Positions 9,834 through 20,603 of a DNA stretch of 64,000 nucleotides are shown here, piece after piece. Source of the DNA: Mesostigma viride (lineage: Eukaryota; Streptophyta; Mesostigmatophyceae; Mesostigmatales; Mesostigmataceae); the NCBI GenBank assembly GCA_009746045.1, contig RPFO01000568.1:1-64000 (forward strand). Reading direction: 5' to 3'. A program made the position numbers and the translations under genes. The notes under the pieces were generated by a model. It saw only the letters and a list, made by a program, of their open reading frames with translations. It ran no database searches and had not been told where the DNA came from. The stretch's first letter is position 1. Every line of letters begins with the position of its first letter.

Positions 9834-11355
9834 CAGTGTTCCATTATACGCAATACGCGGTTATACGCGCAGGGTCCGTATAATGGATAATACGGTATTA
9901 TCCGGAAATTATACGCAAATACTGGATTTCATCGTTTTTGGGGTTGTTTCATGCATTTTGATATCATTTCAAGCAGTCCACATGTTTCTGACACTAAATT
10001 ACACATGATACATGGGTTGCCACTGCTCAGCAGTGCTTGGGAACACTGGACGTGTACACGGGGGTTCACGAGGAGCTAGATTACCTATGCATTATACCCT
10101 AAAAAACAACGCAAAATGAAATGGAAAGATGAAAAAAGCAAAAAAAGTAAGATGGCTATGCATCCATGCAAGCAGGTCCTGGGCATCTCCATCCATGTTT
10201 CTTGTATGCATGAGGAGCACACAAGAAGAAGGCTGACTTTGGCGAGCAAAACAAGAAATAGTGGCTAGATCTGGCCAGAAAACCACTTGTTTTGAGATGT
10301 TTTTAGCAAGAAAAAACATCGCGTTATCAAGCTTATCATTTTTACAAACAATGCCAAGCACTACGTTACTGCTTTCGATGAAGCATATTAAGCTAATAGC
10401 AGACAAATCTGGTCCAAAATCTGCATGTCGTAGTGGTATTCCCCAACCATCACAAGCCAATAATGCGTAGAGGCAGTAAAGCAACCAAAAGACAAGTAGA
10501 AAACCTTCATTACAGGTCTACGATTATTTTACAATCCACCCAACAACTTGATACAGTACAATGAACACGTGAACAGGATAGCACATACCAGATCAAAACC
10601 GCATATTACCTTTCTTGACGGAGCCATCATGCCCACCTGATGGACGTAGCTGCGAGCCTTTCCTGGCCGTCGTCGCTTATAAATCATGTAAGGAATAACC
10701 TGAAACATCTATCCGCGTTCAAATGTAGGGGCATTTCCCGCCTATCAACAGTTAGCACATGCACGGTCGCCACCTGGTTGCTGAAACGAGGTTGCCGCAT
10801 CGAGCAAGGTCGAGACATATCTGCGCACATCCAAACGTTGCCTGGCCAAGGATATAAGCTTTTCAAGACCTAAGGATCATGCCTACAGAATTTCAGTTGA
10901 AAATGTAAAGCGGCCATGCTCTCGTACCAGTCAGTTTTCTGTATGATTTATATTAATATTCGGTGCATCACTGCCCGAGAGGCAAGGGCAGAGACCTAAA
11001 CAGCATGGAGGGTTGCCAACTTGGGTTGCCAACTTGCCATGCTACAGTGTAGCTTGCTTGTAAGATCCTTGTGTCTCACGGTCGCCAAATGTCAACCAGT
11101 GGATGGTTTCCACGTAGTGTTTCTAAGTTCCCTTGCTTTCCCGCCTTGGTTCGATCCCCCACGAAAAATTTGGCTGCCGGACCTCGGATGAGCGCGAAAA
11201 CCCCATTATACGCGCGCTTATACGTGTTATTCGCCGTATTATACGTAAAAATACGCAAATCGTATAAAACGGATAAAAATTATACGCTCGACCTTGTTGT
11301 ATAACGCGTATTACTCCGTATTATATCGTATAATACGCCGTATAATGGAACACTG
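9834..11355. mobile_element. Nonautonomous hAT-type DNA transposon nested in the LINE
   Basis: Terminal inverted repeats of 17 bp are perfect: CAGTGTTCCATTATACG at 9834-9850 and its reverse complement at 11339-11355. They are flanked by an 8-bp direct duplication GGCTTGGC (9826-9833 and 11356-11363). The LINE copy at 12933-13600 shows the uninterrupted sequence. CAGNG termini and an 8-bp duplication are hallmarks of the hAT superfamily. Subterminal TTATACG motifs are repeated at both ends. The 1522-bp body has no recognisable transposase; its longest frame (130 codons, minus strand) matches nothing known to me. It is therefore probably moved by a hAT transposase supplied elsewhere. Confidence 0.9.
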
Positions 11356-11363
11356 GGCTTGGC

Positions 11364-11680
11364 GCAGCCAGGGCGGCATATTTTGACCTGCATGGCCTGG
11401 CCCCAACGGACATTCCCCGGAAGCTAGGTAAACCTGCCATGAACTACACCCAGATGTTGCTGGCCGACCTAGTGGTCCCAGCTCAGTTTGAACACCGCAT
11501 CCACTCCCTCTCCCTTCTTTGGTTGGACTGCCATGCAGAACAAGAAGCGGTGGCAGACGGATTGTCCAGGCTCACACGCCAGCCCCTGTGGGCAAGCCAC
11601 CCCCCCCCAATCTTGAGGAAGGGGCCGGCGTTTTGCTTAGTAGTGTAGTTAGGATTTTCTAGACTAGATAGCTTAGCTAG
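11364..11680 (+). pseudogene. Downstream part of the interrupted LINE ORF2
   Basis: This continues the LINE after the hAT insertion and shares the 3' ORF end with 13156-13435 (MNYTQMLLADLVVPAQFEHR, then a WxxxMQNKKRWQ-like stretch and a proline-rich end). It stops near 11680, before the GTTG-loop hairpin found in complete 3' ends. Confidence 0.8.
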
Positions 11681-11681
11681 A

Positions 11682-11745
11682 TCCTCACGGTGCTCACGTA
11701 TGGCCGGCGCCGAAGCATGGACACTCACGGACACACAGTCTCACG
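11682..11745 (+). mobile_element. Short LINE fragment fused to Penelope copy
   Basis: It repeats the LINE segment seen at 9565-9610 (CTCACGGTGCTCACGTATGG and GACACTCACGGACAC) and is joined directly to Penelope sequence at 11746. It is a rearrangement junction. Confidence 0.6.
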
Positions 11746-12932
11746 GCAAGCGTCCCTCACATTAAAGCTCACGTCGGAGGATACTCATTGCAATTACCTC
11801 GATCTTAACATTACCCATATAATTACAAGAAGGGCTGGCGTACGGCTGTCTATTATGATAAGCGCAAGGATCCTAAATACCAGCAAATTCCTTTTATTCG
11901 TTACCCCGATATTCACAGTCTCCTTTCCCACACAGCAAAATATGGTGTTGTTCTTAGTCACTTGCATCGTTTTTCCCGTCTTTGTTCTTATGGTGTCGAT
12001 TTCATCACGACGCTTGTTGAACTCTAGCCTGCATCGTTTGTTGGTCAAATACTATGACCGAGACATTATGCTCCATCAAGTCCGGTGTTTTTTGCAACGT
12101 CACCCACATGCTGCCATCTGTTCGGTGCTGCCGGCCCCTCAGTTGGCACAAGCTCTACAAAGTACAAACAGGTCGTGGGATGGCTGCCAGGATCGCGTAG
12201 TATCTCCGCACATCTGAAGTCTGAACCCTGTGGTGCCAGATCTCCTTTGCGGCCGTTCCGAGCCTGGATCGAACGGGATTCGTTGTCCACATCGTCGCGT
12301 CGCTGCAGCAACACGATGTTTTCTGGCATACGCGGGCTTTTGGTTCCCGCCGCACATTTGAAAGTGCTGTCCTCCGGATTTTTGCCTTTGCACCGTGTGC
12401 AGTTCTTGGACGTTTGGAATCATGGCATGGCTAATGTAATGACTGACTAGCTAGACCTTTTCAGTGGTTTCCCATTTGTGGGTATTTCCTCCTAAATGGT
12501 GGGTCCGAGAGCGATCGCAGCAATGGTGCTTACCCCTAGACACTCGGGCCGGCCAGAGGCTCGAAACACACGCCCTGATCAAGCATGCTGTTTCCGGCCC
12601 CACCGTCGATCTAGGTCATCTAGTCGCTCTACACGTAAGCCAGCCTTAATTTCAATGCACAAGCCTACACCTTTCCATTAAAAAATTAGATTAAATTATA
12701 ACATGCCTCCGTGGGGAGGTCATGTAGCACATATTCCATGATGGATGGGGTGGAGGAAGCCGCGTGATCGAACTATACTAACGCTAAGCTATCTAGAAAA
12801 TCAAACCTTTCCATCACCATTCATATTCATCATCCTGAACGACTCGATCGACACGCGGACAAGATAACGGCAGGCTCGAGCTACCATGGTCTGGATTCTC
12901 CCGATTTCTGGCCTGCGCTGGTTGTCTCCTTG
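11746..12932 (+). pseudogene. Penelope-like element, 5'-truncated copy C
   Basis: It aligns with 30469-31464 of the intact element: the RT C-terminal segment (LTLKLTSEDTHCNYLDLNIT), the thumb, and the 3' UTR down to CTCCTTGA. Small insertions break the frame (for example extra bases near 11818 and 12110). It is itself interrupted by a short LINE 3' end at 12679-12804. It abuts a truncated LINE at 12933. Confidence 0.85.
12679..12804 (-). mobile_element. Severely 5'-truncated LINE insertion with 10-bp target duplication
   Basis: The 126-bp insert splits Penelope copy C. The flanks ACCTTTCCAT (12669-12678 and 12805-12814) are a perfect 10-bp duplication. On the minus strand the insert is the LINE 3' UTR, ending in the GTTG-loop hairpin (12701-12725: outer ACATG/CATGT, inner CCTCC/GGAGG) and an AAATT-type tail. 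The insertion fixes the exact 3' end of the LINE family. Confidence 0.9.
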
Positions 12933-13600
12933 ACACTGGCGGCGAAGCTAGACGGCACGGTTTCCAGGATGCTCCAACAGGTCCGGAATGTAGGGTTTTC
13001 CCAGCGTAGGTCATTAGAGTCTTTGTATCATGGTAGTGCCTCGTATTTCCGGGACGAGATTTGGCAGCGTAGCCGATAGCATTTGTAGGACATCTTGCTC
13101 GCACCAGCCAGGTCGACACCGCCCTTGGTTTGGCCGGCCCCCAGCGGCTTGGCCAGCCATGAGGGCGGCATATTTTGACCTGGCCTGGCCCCAAGGACAT
13201 TCCCAGGAAGCTAGGTACGTAAACCTGCCATGAACTACACCCAGATGTTGCTGGCCGACCTAGTGGTCCCAGCTCAGTTTGAACACCGCATCCACTCCCT
13301 CTCCCTTCTTTGGACTGCCACCATGCAGAACAAGAAGAAGCGGTGGCAGAACAGTGAAGATTGTCCAGGCTCACACGCCAGCCCCTGTGGGCAAGCCACC
13401 CCCCCCCAAGACGAAGGGGCGCTTTGCTGAGTAGTGTAGTTAGGACTTTACAGGATTTGATAGACTAGATAGATTAGAGTTAGGTTAGTTCGATTACGCG
13501 GCTTCCTCCACACCCACCCCCATCAAGGAATATGTGCTACATGATCTCCCAACGGAGGCACGTCATAATTTAATTTAATTTAGCTTAGGCTTATTATAAT
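12933..13600 (+). pseudogene. LINE 5'-truncated copy with intact 3' end
   Basis: It starts inside the ORF2 C-terminal region (CTGGCGGCGAAGCTAGACGG) and runs through the ORF end to the 3' UTR. The tail at 13539-13563 is the hairpin ACATG-A-TCTCC-CAAC-GGAGG-CACGT, followed by ATTTAATTTAATTT. The frame is broken by small indels. Confidence 0.85.
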
Positions 13601-14784
13601 TAATTTAATTTTTAATTATAATAAGCCATGTGACATGCACACTTGTTACTGCAAATATATATTTCTACAGATTACTGGCCAGTCTGCGCTGGTTGCACCT
13701 CAACCAAATAGCTGTCTTGTTCAAAATAAGTGCATCGGACGCACGTGCGCATGCATGGCTGCCCATGCTTGATCAGACAACTATCGATGAGACGTCCGAC
13801 CAGCGCATGCACCGGCCATGCAGGAATCTGGAGAATCCGGACTGCATGGTAGCTTGAGCCTGCATGCTGTTATCTTTTCCGCATTTTCGAGTCGTTCAAC
13901 TATCAAGTAGATAACCAGCGCAGGCCTGCCATCTGAACTATGTACATCGTATGCTTTGCATGTGACTCGGATGTGACCGGTCTCAGAATGTTTTCAATAC
14001 TTTTCACCCCATCCCCCATGCACCCCCCACCCCCCATCCTCGGACCGCGAAGTAATCGAGTCCGCACGTACCCACAAATTCCATGATTGATCAATGTAAG
14101 CCATGCATTTGAAATCGATAGCATAAATTTCCAAATATATTTCAAGGCGAAGAACTGACCTCTTATTATCTACTGTAGACATATGAACGTAGCTCATGGG
14201 CAATCCAGGCCAGATCAAGCCAATATTGTCTTGCAATTTCCCCCCTTGCAGCCAATCTGCAATATATACACGAGGCTACCCTTACAACACTGCAATTTTC
14301 GATTTTTCACAACATGCAAACAGGATACCATACATTGCGACCTCCCCGGCCTCGCTGGGTGATCCCCTCCCCCCCCCCCGCTTCACCAACCTATTTTACC
14401 ACGATTTTGCCTTCAATTTCCACTTATATGACAGCGCTACCATGGCGTCCTGACCAATTACCACAGCTCCATGGACAGATTGGCTGAACAGAGCATGCCT
14501 AAAGCCTCGCATCCAGCATCGCTGCGCAGTCTTCCATGCCGCTGTTTTCATCCAAGCCTGGGCATGGCGCCCGCTCTCAACAGGAGAGCACCTGGACGTA
14601 CTGTCATAAAAGCCCCACAGTTCGCTTCTGGTTAAGATAAAATAGCCAGCACCCTGGCTGGGAGGAACCAAGCATGTCACCTTTGGGTTCAGCCAGGCAA
14701 AGCCAGGGACGATGGCCAGGCCGTCCACCTCTGGCCAGTCACGAAAGCAGACAATTCATACCCATGAAAAACCTCAGCAGTTTT
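13601..14784. other. Mostly anonymous sequence with Penelope 3' scraps
   Basis: Around 13790-13925 the minus strand carries decayed Penelope 3'-end sequence (ACCAGCGC.., AGAATCCGGA.., GAGTCGTTCA). The remainder is AT-rich with two poly-C runs (14026 and 14372 areas). No coding domain was recognised. 14400-14784 may be 3' UTR of the minus-strand gene at 14785-15321. Confidence 0.45.
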
Positions 14785-15321
14785 TCAGGTCTCCGCAGCC
14801 ACCACGGTGGCAACGGTTAGCACAGCGGCACCAGCAGTCGCGGCCGCAGGTCCTTCGCCCAGCTCTTCCCCCATGTCCTTGAGCTTGGCCAGGTACTTCG
14901 CAGTGGATGCGGCGCACACCACGGCCGCGGCAGGGTTCTCCCCTAGCCCCTCGCTCAGCACCTTGAGCTTTTCAATATATCGGGCGGTTGACGCGGCCTT
15001 TTTCTCAGCAGCAAGGCCGTCGAAGTGCGGAAGCTCCAATCCACCTTCGTCACATTCTTCAGTCCCCTTCCCCAACGCTTGCGGCTCCTTCTCTGGGAGT
15101 TCCATTTCGGACGCCGTCGCAAGAAATTTCTTGACTCAAGACTTTTTTCCCATCTTGTGCTCAGCAGCCACTTTCATAGCCTCAGTCTTGTGTTTCATTT
15201 GGTCAACGGTGGAATGCGCCTTGAGCTCGGCTTCGTTCTTAGCATGCTCAACCTGCGCACCTACGTTGTGAGCTGCCCCCACAACCTTCTCCTTCATTGT
15301 TGGCTTGTGATCGGCCTGCAT
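14785..15321 (-). CDS. LEA-like small protein with an in-frame TGA
   Basis: The ATG at 15319-15321 has a good context (ACCGCCATGC) and opens a 61-residue frame (MQADHKPTMKEKVVGAAHNV at its start). It is rich in Ala, Lys, Glu and His without hydrophobic segments, like LEA or stress-protective amphipathic proteins. It stops at a TGA (15136-15138). The same frame then stays open for 116 more codons and contains two similar blocks of about 35 residues (AASTARYIEKLKVLSEGLGE and AASTAKYLAKLKDMGEELGE). Either the 61-residue protein is the product and the rest is untranslated, or the gene is broken, or the TGA is read through or spliced out. I see no canonical GT-AG intron removing it. The family name is a composition-based guess. 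Confidence 0.45.
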
Positions 15322-15399
15322 GGCGGTATATCGACTTACTTGCAGGTTGCGAGGAGACAAGAGAAAGTCCTGCGCGAAAAATGTACGGCGAAAGACTTC

Positions 15400-16985
15400 T
15401 CGAGCTCCTTAAATGCAGTATATGGTGCTCTTCCTATGGCCATACTCGGAATCTCCGAGACAAACGCGTAGCACCTGTGTTATCTCTGACAACGTAACCA
15501 TCTGCAGCGCAGCAACGACGCTAGGGAGGACGCAGACATCGCAGGTATTTTGCTGTGGTGACGAGGCATCGGCTGTATCGGCAACTCGATTTATCCAAAC
15601 GCTGTCGTTATCGAGCGCTTTCATCAAGGTTGGCGTCAGGGCACGGGTCGGTGGCAGGAACGTGAATGCAGGTGGCTGATCACTGAAAGATCAGCAGTGA
15701 TCACAATTATTACCAGATACGTGGGCAGAAAGCAGATGGCCGCAGATGCACGCTGTGTGATGCACGAAGCAAATGCAGTGATTGCACCCTGCATGTCATT
15801 TGGTGCGCTGCCGCGCCAGATCGCACACGTGGCATCTTCCAGATGCCCAGTTCTACCCTGCTCACCGGCTAAGTCACGATCGAGTCACGACGATCACGAG
15901 GCTACAGTATCACGAGGAGTCACGAGGACCGCACTTATCTATGAGTCGCAAAGTCGAAGATCAGCCGGCGAAAAGTGCCGCATATCATTGTCGTCAGAAA
16001 GCAACAAACAAAGTAATCATTGTTGACTGATTGATATCTGCCGAGACAGACAGTGACCCTCTAGAAGAAACATGAGGGCGAGGCCCATCAGGGATCGGAC
16101 GGGTTTCAGTAGGTATACGTAATCACGGCGGCTGATGGGGAGTTGAAAGCCCAGGCTGACAACAACAATGATTCAATATCATCCCTACATGTAAAGACCA
16201 TCGGGCATGCTAGACGTAGCTATCGTAGTCTCGAGTTCGCAGAATGGCTCAGCTGAAAGGCATCAGCCCGACATTTCCGTCGTAGCGCGCGCTAAGCACC
16301 GTAAGACCCTTCCTCTGGATACGCTTTCCAGATGCTGGCCGTTGATTGTGAGGTTGCCGAATATCTTGCCAGCAAGAAACCTGCTGGTCCGGGCCGGCTC
16401 GTACTTGGGCAGTGCGCACTTCCCAGCTGAATTCGTACGTTAGGCCTAATTATTGGGCTGGCCGTAGTACAACAATGGATGAACGTTTACCGCGTAATTA
16501 CACGGACCAGGCGGCTTCGATCAGAGGTTTGGCTATGGGAGCTGTTCAAAGAACAGGAATCTCAGTTTGCTTGTTTATTTAACTCACACAGTCTGCATCG
16601 CTTGGACCTAGGCAGTAGGCCCTACTACTTTCTTTATAATATGTAAGGATCATGAAGGCTTTTAGTGTTCCTTTAATCTTCGTTCCAACTCGTGGAGCAG
16701 ATCAAGGAATTCAAAGCTTCGAGTTGGCGGGCAGTCTTTGAAGGGAATTATGACTCCGCCTGACATTCGTGTGATGACGTTATTTTTTATGTTACAACCT
16801 GCTCAGGCCTGAATTTGTGGGGAGTCCTAAGTTTGAGCATGATTTCGTATCAGCCGCGTTACCGCCTTGTTTGTGGACAAAAATGGACGTGAACGTGGGC
16901 GGCACGTCAGCAAGAAGCTATGGCTGTAGTTCATGTGAACAGGCTGGACACATGACAGGTACAGTTGTCTTCCTCAGTGGATATT
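15400..16985. other. No gene recognised
   Basis: Only short open frames without domains are seen on either strand. Possible promoter or 5' UTR of the LEA-like gene lies near 15330-15600. A short cluster of CACGAGG-type repeats occurs at 15880-15930. No transposon termini were found. Confidence 0.4.
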
Positions 16986-16989
16986 ATTA

Positions 16990-17125
16990 CATCAATGATC
17001 CAACCAGCGCAGGCCAGAGATCTGGAGGATCCGGACCATGGTAGCTCGAGCCTGCCGTTATCGTATCTGCATTATCGAGTCATTCATGATGATGGATTTG
17101 AATGGAGATGGAAATGTGTAGTATT
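16990..17125 (-). mobile_element. Penelope-like element 3' fragment
   Basis: The minus strand carries the Penelope 3' UTR end (GGAAATGTG.., GGCTCGAGCTACCATGGTCC, ..CTGCGCTGGTTG), with substitutions. The terminal TTGATA appears altered (ATTGATG near 16996). Confidence 0.7.
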
Positions 17126-17574
17126 GTTTGTTGAAGTTATGGCTTCGCTAAGAGCGACTAGATGATGATTGTATGTGTGTTATGATGATTTCCTGAACGG
17201 CGCGTGGGTGACTCTCATGGCTGACTACATCCTGGTTCAGTTTGGAGCTAAGGTTGTGGTTTATCGTCTTAGGTACATACATGTGTGGTAACAGTCCCAA
17301 GTGGGCCCTGATTCAATACTTGTCATTTGTCTACATGGCTTTGGTGCTGCATGGACGCTCACACGGTGTGGTGCCCACAGTTGCACATCTGCTTATGGGA
17401 CAGCCATTCCTGGACGCTTATGTGATTGGGCGGAGGGATGTTTTGTGATGGTATGGATTGTCAGAGACTACACGACCGCCCAACTGTGGGACCGAGGAAA
17501 TATAAAAAGCATGGTAGGCGTAGTTCGTGTTCCAGATCATCCTGATGAATTAATTAAAATTAGTTAAAATGTAC

Positions 17575-17735
17575 ACGTGACTGATCATCCTGATCGACTC
17601 GACAAACACGGATAAGATAATGGTTGTCTCATTTTAAGCTAGATAACAGCAGGCTCGAGCTACCTTTGTCCGGATTCTTCCATATTTCTGGCCTCTCTGG
17701 TTGTCTCGTTGGTAGTGTGCTTGTAAGTAAGTAAG
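17575..17735 (+). mobile_element. Penelope-like element 3' fragment, diverged
   Basis: It shares CATCCTGA.CGACTCG, GATAACAGCAGGCTCGAGCT, TCCGGATTCTTCC and GGTTGTCTC with the intact element's 3' end. There is a duplication-like insertion in the middle (17620-17645). Confidence 0.7.
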
Positions 17736-17754
17736 TGCGTGAAAGATTAGCTCG

Positions 17755-17935
17755 AGGCCAAATAATTAATTAAACATGTGCTCCCGTTGGGGAGTCACGG
17801 AGCACCTAAGTGCTTTTATTCTGTGTCCCTGAGTGTGCACAATGGGTAGGGGGGCATAGTGTCCACAGATGGGTAGGGGGGTTTCCCTTCCCTCATGCAC
17901 GCCACAGGCATGGCAGCCACTGACAGGGTGCTCAA
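17755..17935 (-). mobile_element. SINE-like 3' part with GTTG-loop hairpin
   Basis: The minus strand ends with the hairpin (inner CTCCC/GGGAG at 17781-17785 and 17790-17794, outer TGTG/CACG) and a TTAATTAATT tail at 17761-17773. The body resembles 6575-6670 (GCATGCC..TGGC..GAGGGA). The head was not found. Confidence 0.6.
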
Positions 17936-18213
17936 TCAGACCCGTCTAACTAGCTAAACGATTCGGGGCATCCCCCGCCGCAGCAGCAGCAGCAGGGGGA
18001 ACTGCTGGTCAGTCACGCCGTCAGCGCGGCATGGATCCCCGGGCTTGGGACCCGATTGACATAGAACTGGCGGATGATCTCAACAACGAAATGAACGAAT
18101 TGTAAGTGTACGACGGATGGCGGACACAGAGCAGCTAGGTGGAGCACCACCCATATCTATAGGGCGTCTAATTAATTAATTAATTAATTGATTAATTTTA
18201 ATTAATTAATTAA

Positions 18214-18916
18214 TGTAACGACTAAAAATGTTGTGTTTGCAACAGCCTCAGTATCAACATTAGCGTGAAAAGATCTTTATACCTGGGTTGGAGTCGCGAC
18301 AGATAACTTCACGTCCAGAGAAGCAATGAAGATGGATCTTCAACAGTTAAGGGAATGAGTCCCCACCCTTGTTAGACACAACAGACAAGTTATATCCAAG
18401 TCAACTATCTGTTGAAGTTATAGTTGACTTTTGGCAAGGGTTGTTTGATTGATGAAACAAGGAAACCCTTGAATTACACCATAGCTTTAGCTCTCACGTA
18501 CGCACACATGCACGGCCGCCCCAAACAGGATAAAAGTCATCGTGCACGCAGCATCCATCCAACCCTAACCCGGAAGGACCAATCAAAAGTGAGGATCACT
18601 CAAGATAAGATCTTAGCCTCCGAATCCTCCACACAACACAAAGCCAGCACATACGAAATCTCAAGGACCTGGAACCAAATCCACCAGGTACAACGGTACT
18701 GCAGAGAATCTTTGACTGACTAAACAACACCATGCAAAGTACCCTACGTGGATCAGGCCACGACCAATGAGGGTAGAACAATAGATTCGACAGATCTCAA
18801 CAGGCCCAATATCTATCAGACGTCGAAGCCTCCTAACTTCTCAAATAATTGTCCTAAAGAACTCATAATAAGATTCAACAGTAGGAAAACTTTGGATGTA
18901 ACATTTGGTTGTTACA
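18214..18916 (-). repeat. 3' LTR of chromovirus
   Basis: 703 bp with perfect TGTAAC...GTTACA ends. It is identical to the other LTR except one C/T difference (18648 versus 26567 area). It is preceded by ATTAA, the left target duplication. Confidence 0.97.
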
Positions 18917-18932
18917 TATCTCCCCCTCAAGA
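18917..18932 (-). other. Polypurine tract of chromovirus
   Basis: On the element strand the sequence TCTTGAGGGGGAGATA lies immediately before the 3' LTR. This is where plus-strand DNA synthesis is primed in LTR retrotransposons. Confidence 0.75.
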
Positions 18933-19293
18933 CAGGAACTCCCAGTTCCTAGAAGCCAAGAAGAATAAAACGACAACCTCCACAAAACAACACAACATTA
19001 AACAGGAAGTCCACCACCTCTTGGGACAAGCAAGTGGGTTTTTACATCCCCAAAGGGCCTCCTATCTCAGTACCATCTGATCATGTCAACCCTGAATAAG
19101 ACAAATTCACCCACAGATGAAATGTCATCAAGTGACTAACACACAGGCAACCATGCCTGATAATACAACTGCAAAGCTACCATGAACTCAGAACTGTCGT
19201 TGCTGGAAATCTGGACTGGACATCAGAACTGGTCGCCTCCATTCTGGATCCCCACCTCACTCCACAGCCCATCTCCAACCATCCTGGAACCCT

Positions 19294-19707
19294 TCACAGA
19301 GTGAACCAATCCCCCTTCTTCATATCCTTTCCCCTCGTTCCAAACACTGGGAAATGCTCCACCATGGACACCAGATCTGGCCAGTTCCTGCTGACCTGAA
19401 TATCCAAGCAGGTCTCAGCAGCCTTGCCCAACTCAGCTGAAAACCTACTGCACTGGGCAGGGTAGGACAGAGTGACCACAGCCTGTCGGAGGGGATCGAA
19501 GACCCAGCCACTGGCAGTCTTATGGCGACATAGCCAGCTGCTATAGGCCCACCACAGCTGTAGAAAGGCCTTGATAGGCCCCCACCTGGCGCCCAAGATG
19601 GGTACCAGCACCCTCAAAGGTGTGAGCCTGGCCCTCAGCTCGTTAGGGAACTTTGGTAACTGCAGCCCCACAAAGACTGTGCTGTCCTTGCGTGGAAAAC
19701 AAGACAT
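19294..19707 (-). CDS. Chromovirus extra ORF B (unknown function)
   Basis: 137 codons from the ATG at 19705-19707. That ATG overlaps the TGA of the preceding ORF as TGATG, an arrangement that allows termination-reinitiation. The product is rich in Trp, Leu and Arg, ends KKGDWFTL, and matches no retroviral domain known to me. The position between the integrase/chromodomain and the 3' LTR is that of env in errantiviruses. However, there is no signal peptide and no convincing transmembrane anchor, so env is not supported. Confidence 0.55.
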   Translation of the reverse strand: MSCFPRKDSTVFVGLQLPKFPNELRARLTPLRVLVPILGARWGPIKAFLQLWWAYSSWLCRHKTASGWVFDPLRQAVVTLSYPAQCSRFSAELGKAAETCLDIQVSRNWPDLVSMVEHFPVFGTRGKDMKKGDWFTL

Positions 19708-20555
19708 CACAGAGCAGTTGGACGACGGGTAAGGTCAAACTCTCCCTGCTTGACAGCCTGCTCAAGTAGCTCAGTGTAGGTCTGGGAATATCCAACTGGC
19801 TTGAGCCCTGCAAAGGCGAGTCTCAGGTCACTGGGCAGAGCCTCCATCAAGTCCTGGCCCTCCACCGGCCTCATGTCAAACGAAGGCCACGGGTACACTG
19901 CAAAGACGGTGTGCATAATGTAAGCCACCATAGGTGACCCAATCTCACAGAGACTGGGGGGCAGACAGTCAAGGGCCAACTCTACCATACCCTCAGGTAC
20001 TAGTTCACCCTCCTCCACCACTGTCTGATCCAATGCCTGCATGGCTGTGTACAAGGATTTACACCACTCGCACTGTCCAGGAGCACAATTACGGTGGTCC
20101 AAGAACTGCTCCACCTGTTTTGTTGGAACAGCTGACCTGGGCAAGTGTACCACCACCTTAGGGGGTGGAGGAGCCTCCGTAGGAGAGGGGACTGAGACCA
20201 CCGGGGTGGGGATAGCCTCCTGAGCTACTGGAGCCTCAGAAACTGCAGGCACAGCAGAACCCACAGTTGGAATGTGCCCAGCCCTCAAGTGTTCTGCCAT
20301 CTGAGTAACCAGACCCTCCACATTAATCAACCTGGTTATCAAGGCCCCGTGACGCTGCTCGTGCCGTTGCTGATCATGTACCATACGCTGGAACAGATTG
20401 AGAAAATGGGCTTCCACAAACCCAGCGTCTTCCTGGATCGAAGGGCCCGGGGCTCTGGGGCCAGCGTAGTCGTGCTGAAAGACATACGTAGCCCTCACGT
20501 CCTCTTGGGTTCGTGCAGGTGGCCTGGGTGTCCCCTCCGGATGGGAGTCGGCCAT
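19707..20555 (-). CDS. Chromovirus extra ORF A (unknown function)
   Basis: 282 codons from the ATG at 20553-20555 (MADSHPEGTPRPPARTQEDV). Just downstream of pol, separated by 48 bp. Residues ~45-90 are predicted helical and charged (FLNLFQRMVHDQQRHEQRHG), residues ~100-150 are Pro/Val/Ala rich, and a Cys pair (CAPGQCEWC) follows. A later part (~220-280) with TELLEQAVKQGEFDLTRR recalls gag-like capsid text, where short helices end in such motifs. It could be a duplicated or second structural protein; that is an inference. It overlaps the next ORF by one base (TGATG). Confidence 0.6.
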   Translation of the reverse strand: MADSHPEGTPRPPARTQEDVRATYVFQHDYAGPRAPGPSIQEDAGFVEAHFLNLFQRMVHDQQRHEQRHGALITRLINVEGLVTQMAEHLRAGHIPTVGSAVPAVSEAPVAQEAIPTPVVSVPSPTEAPPPPKVVVHLPRSAVPTKQVEQFLDHRNCAPGQCEWCKSLYTAMQALDQTVVEEGELVPEGMVELALDCLPPSLCEIGSPMVAYIMHTVFAVYPWPSFDMRPVEGQDLMEALPSDLRLAFAGLKPVGYSQTYTELLEQAVKQGEFDLTRRPTAL

Positions 20556-20603
20556 GGCTGGCAACCACAGACACAAAACACCAAAAAGAGGTGTTAGCAG
20601 TGC

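Noticed and set aside
10092-10484. hAT transposase inside the nonautonomous element
   Set aside because: The 130-codon minus frame has no RW/DDE or dimerisation motif; it is probably not coding.
19294-20555. Retroviral env in the post-pol ORFs
   Set aside because: No signal peptide, furin-like site or transmembrane anchor visible; kept as unknown ORFs.
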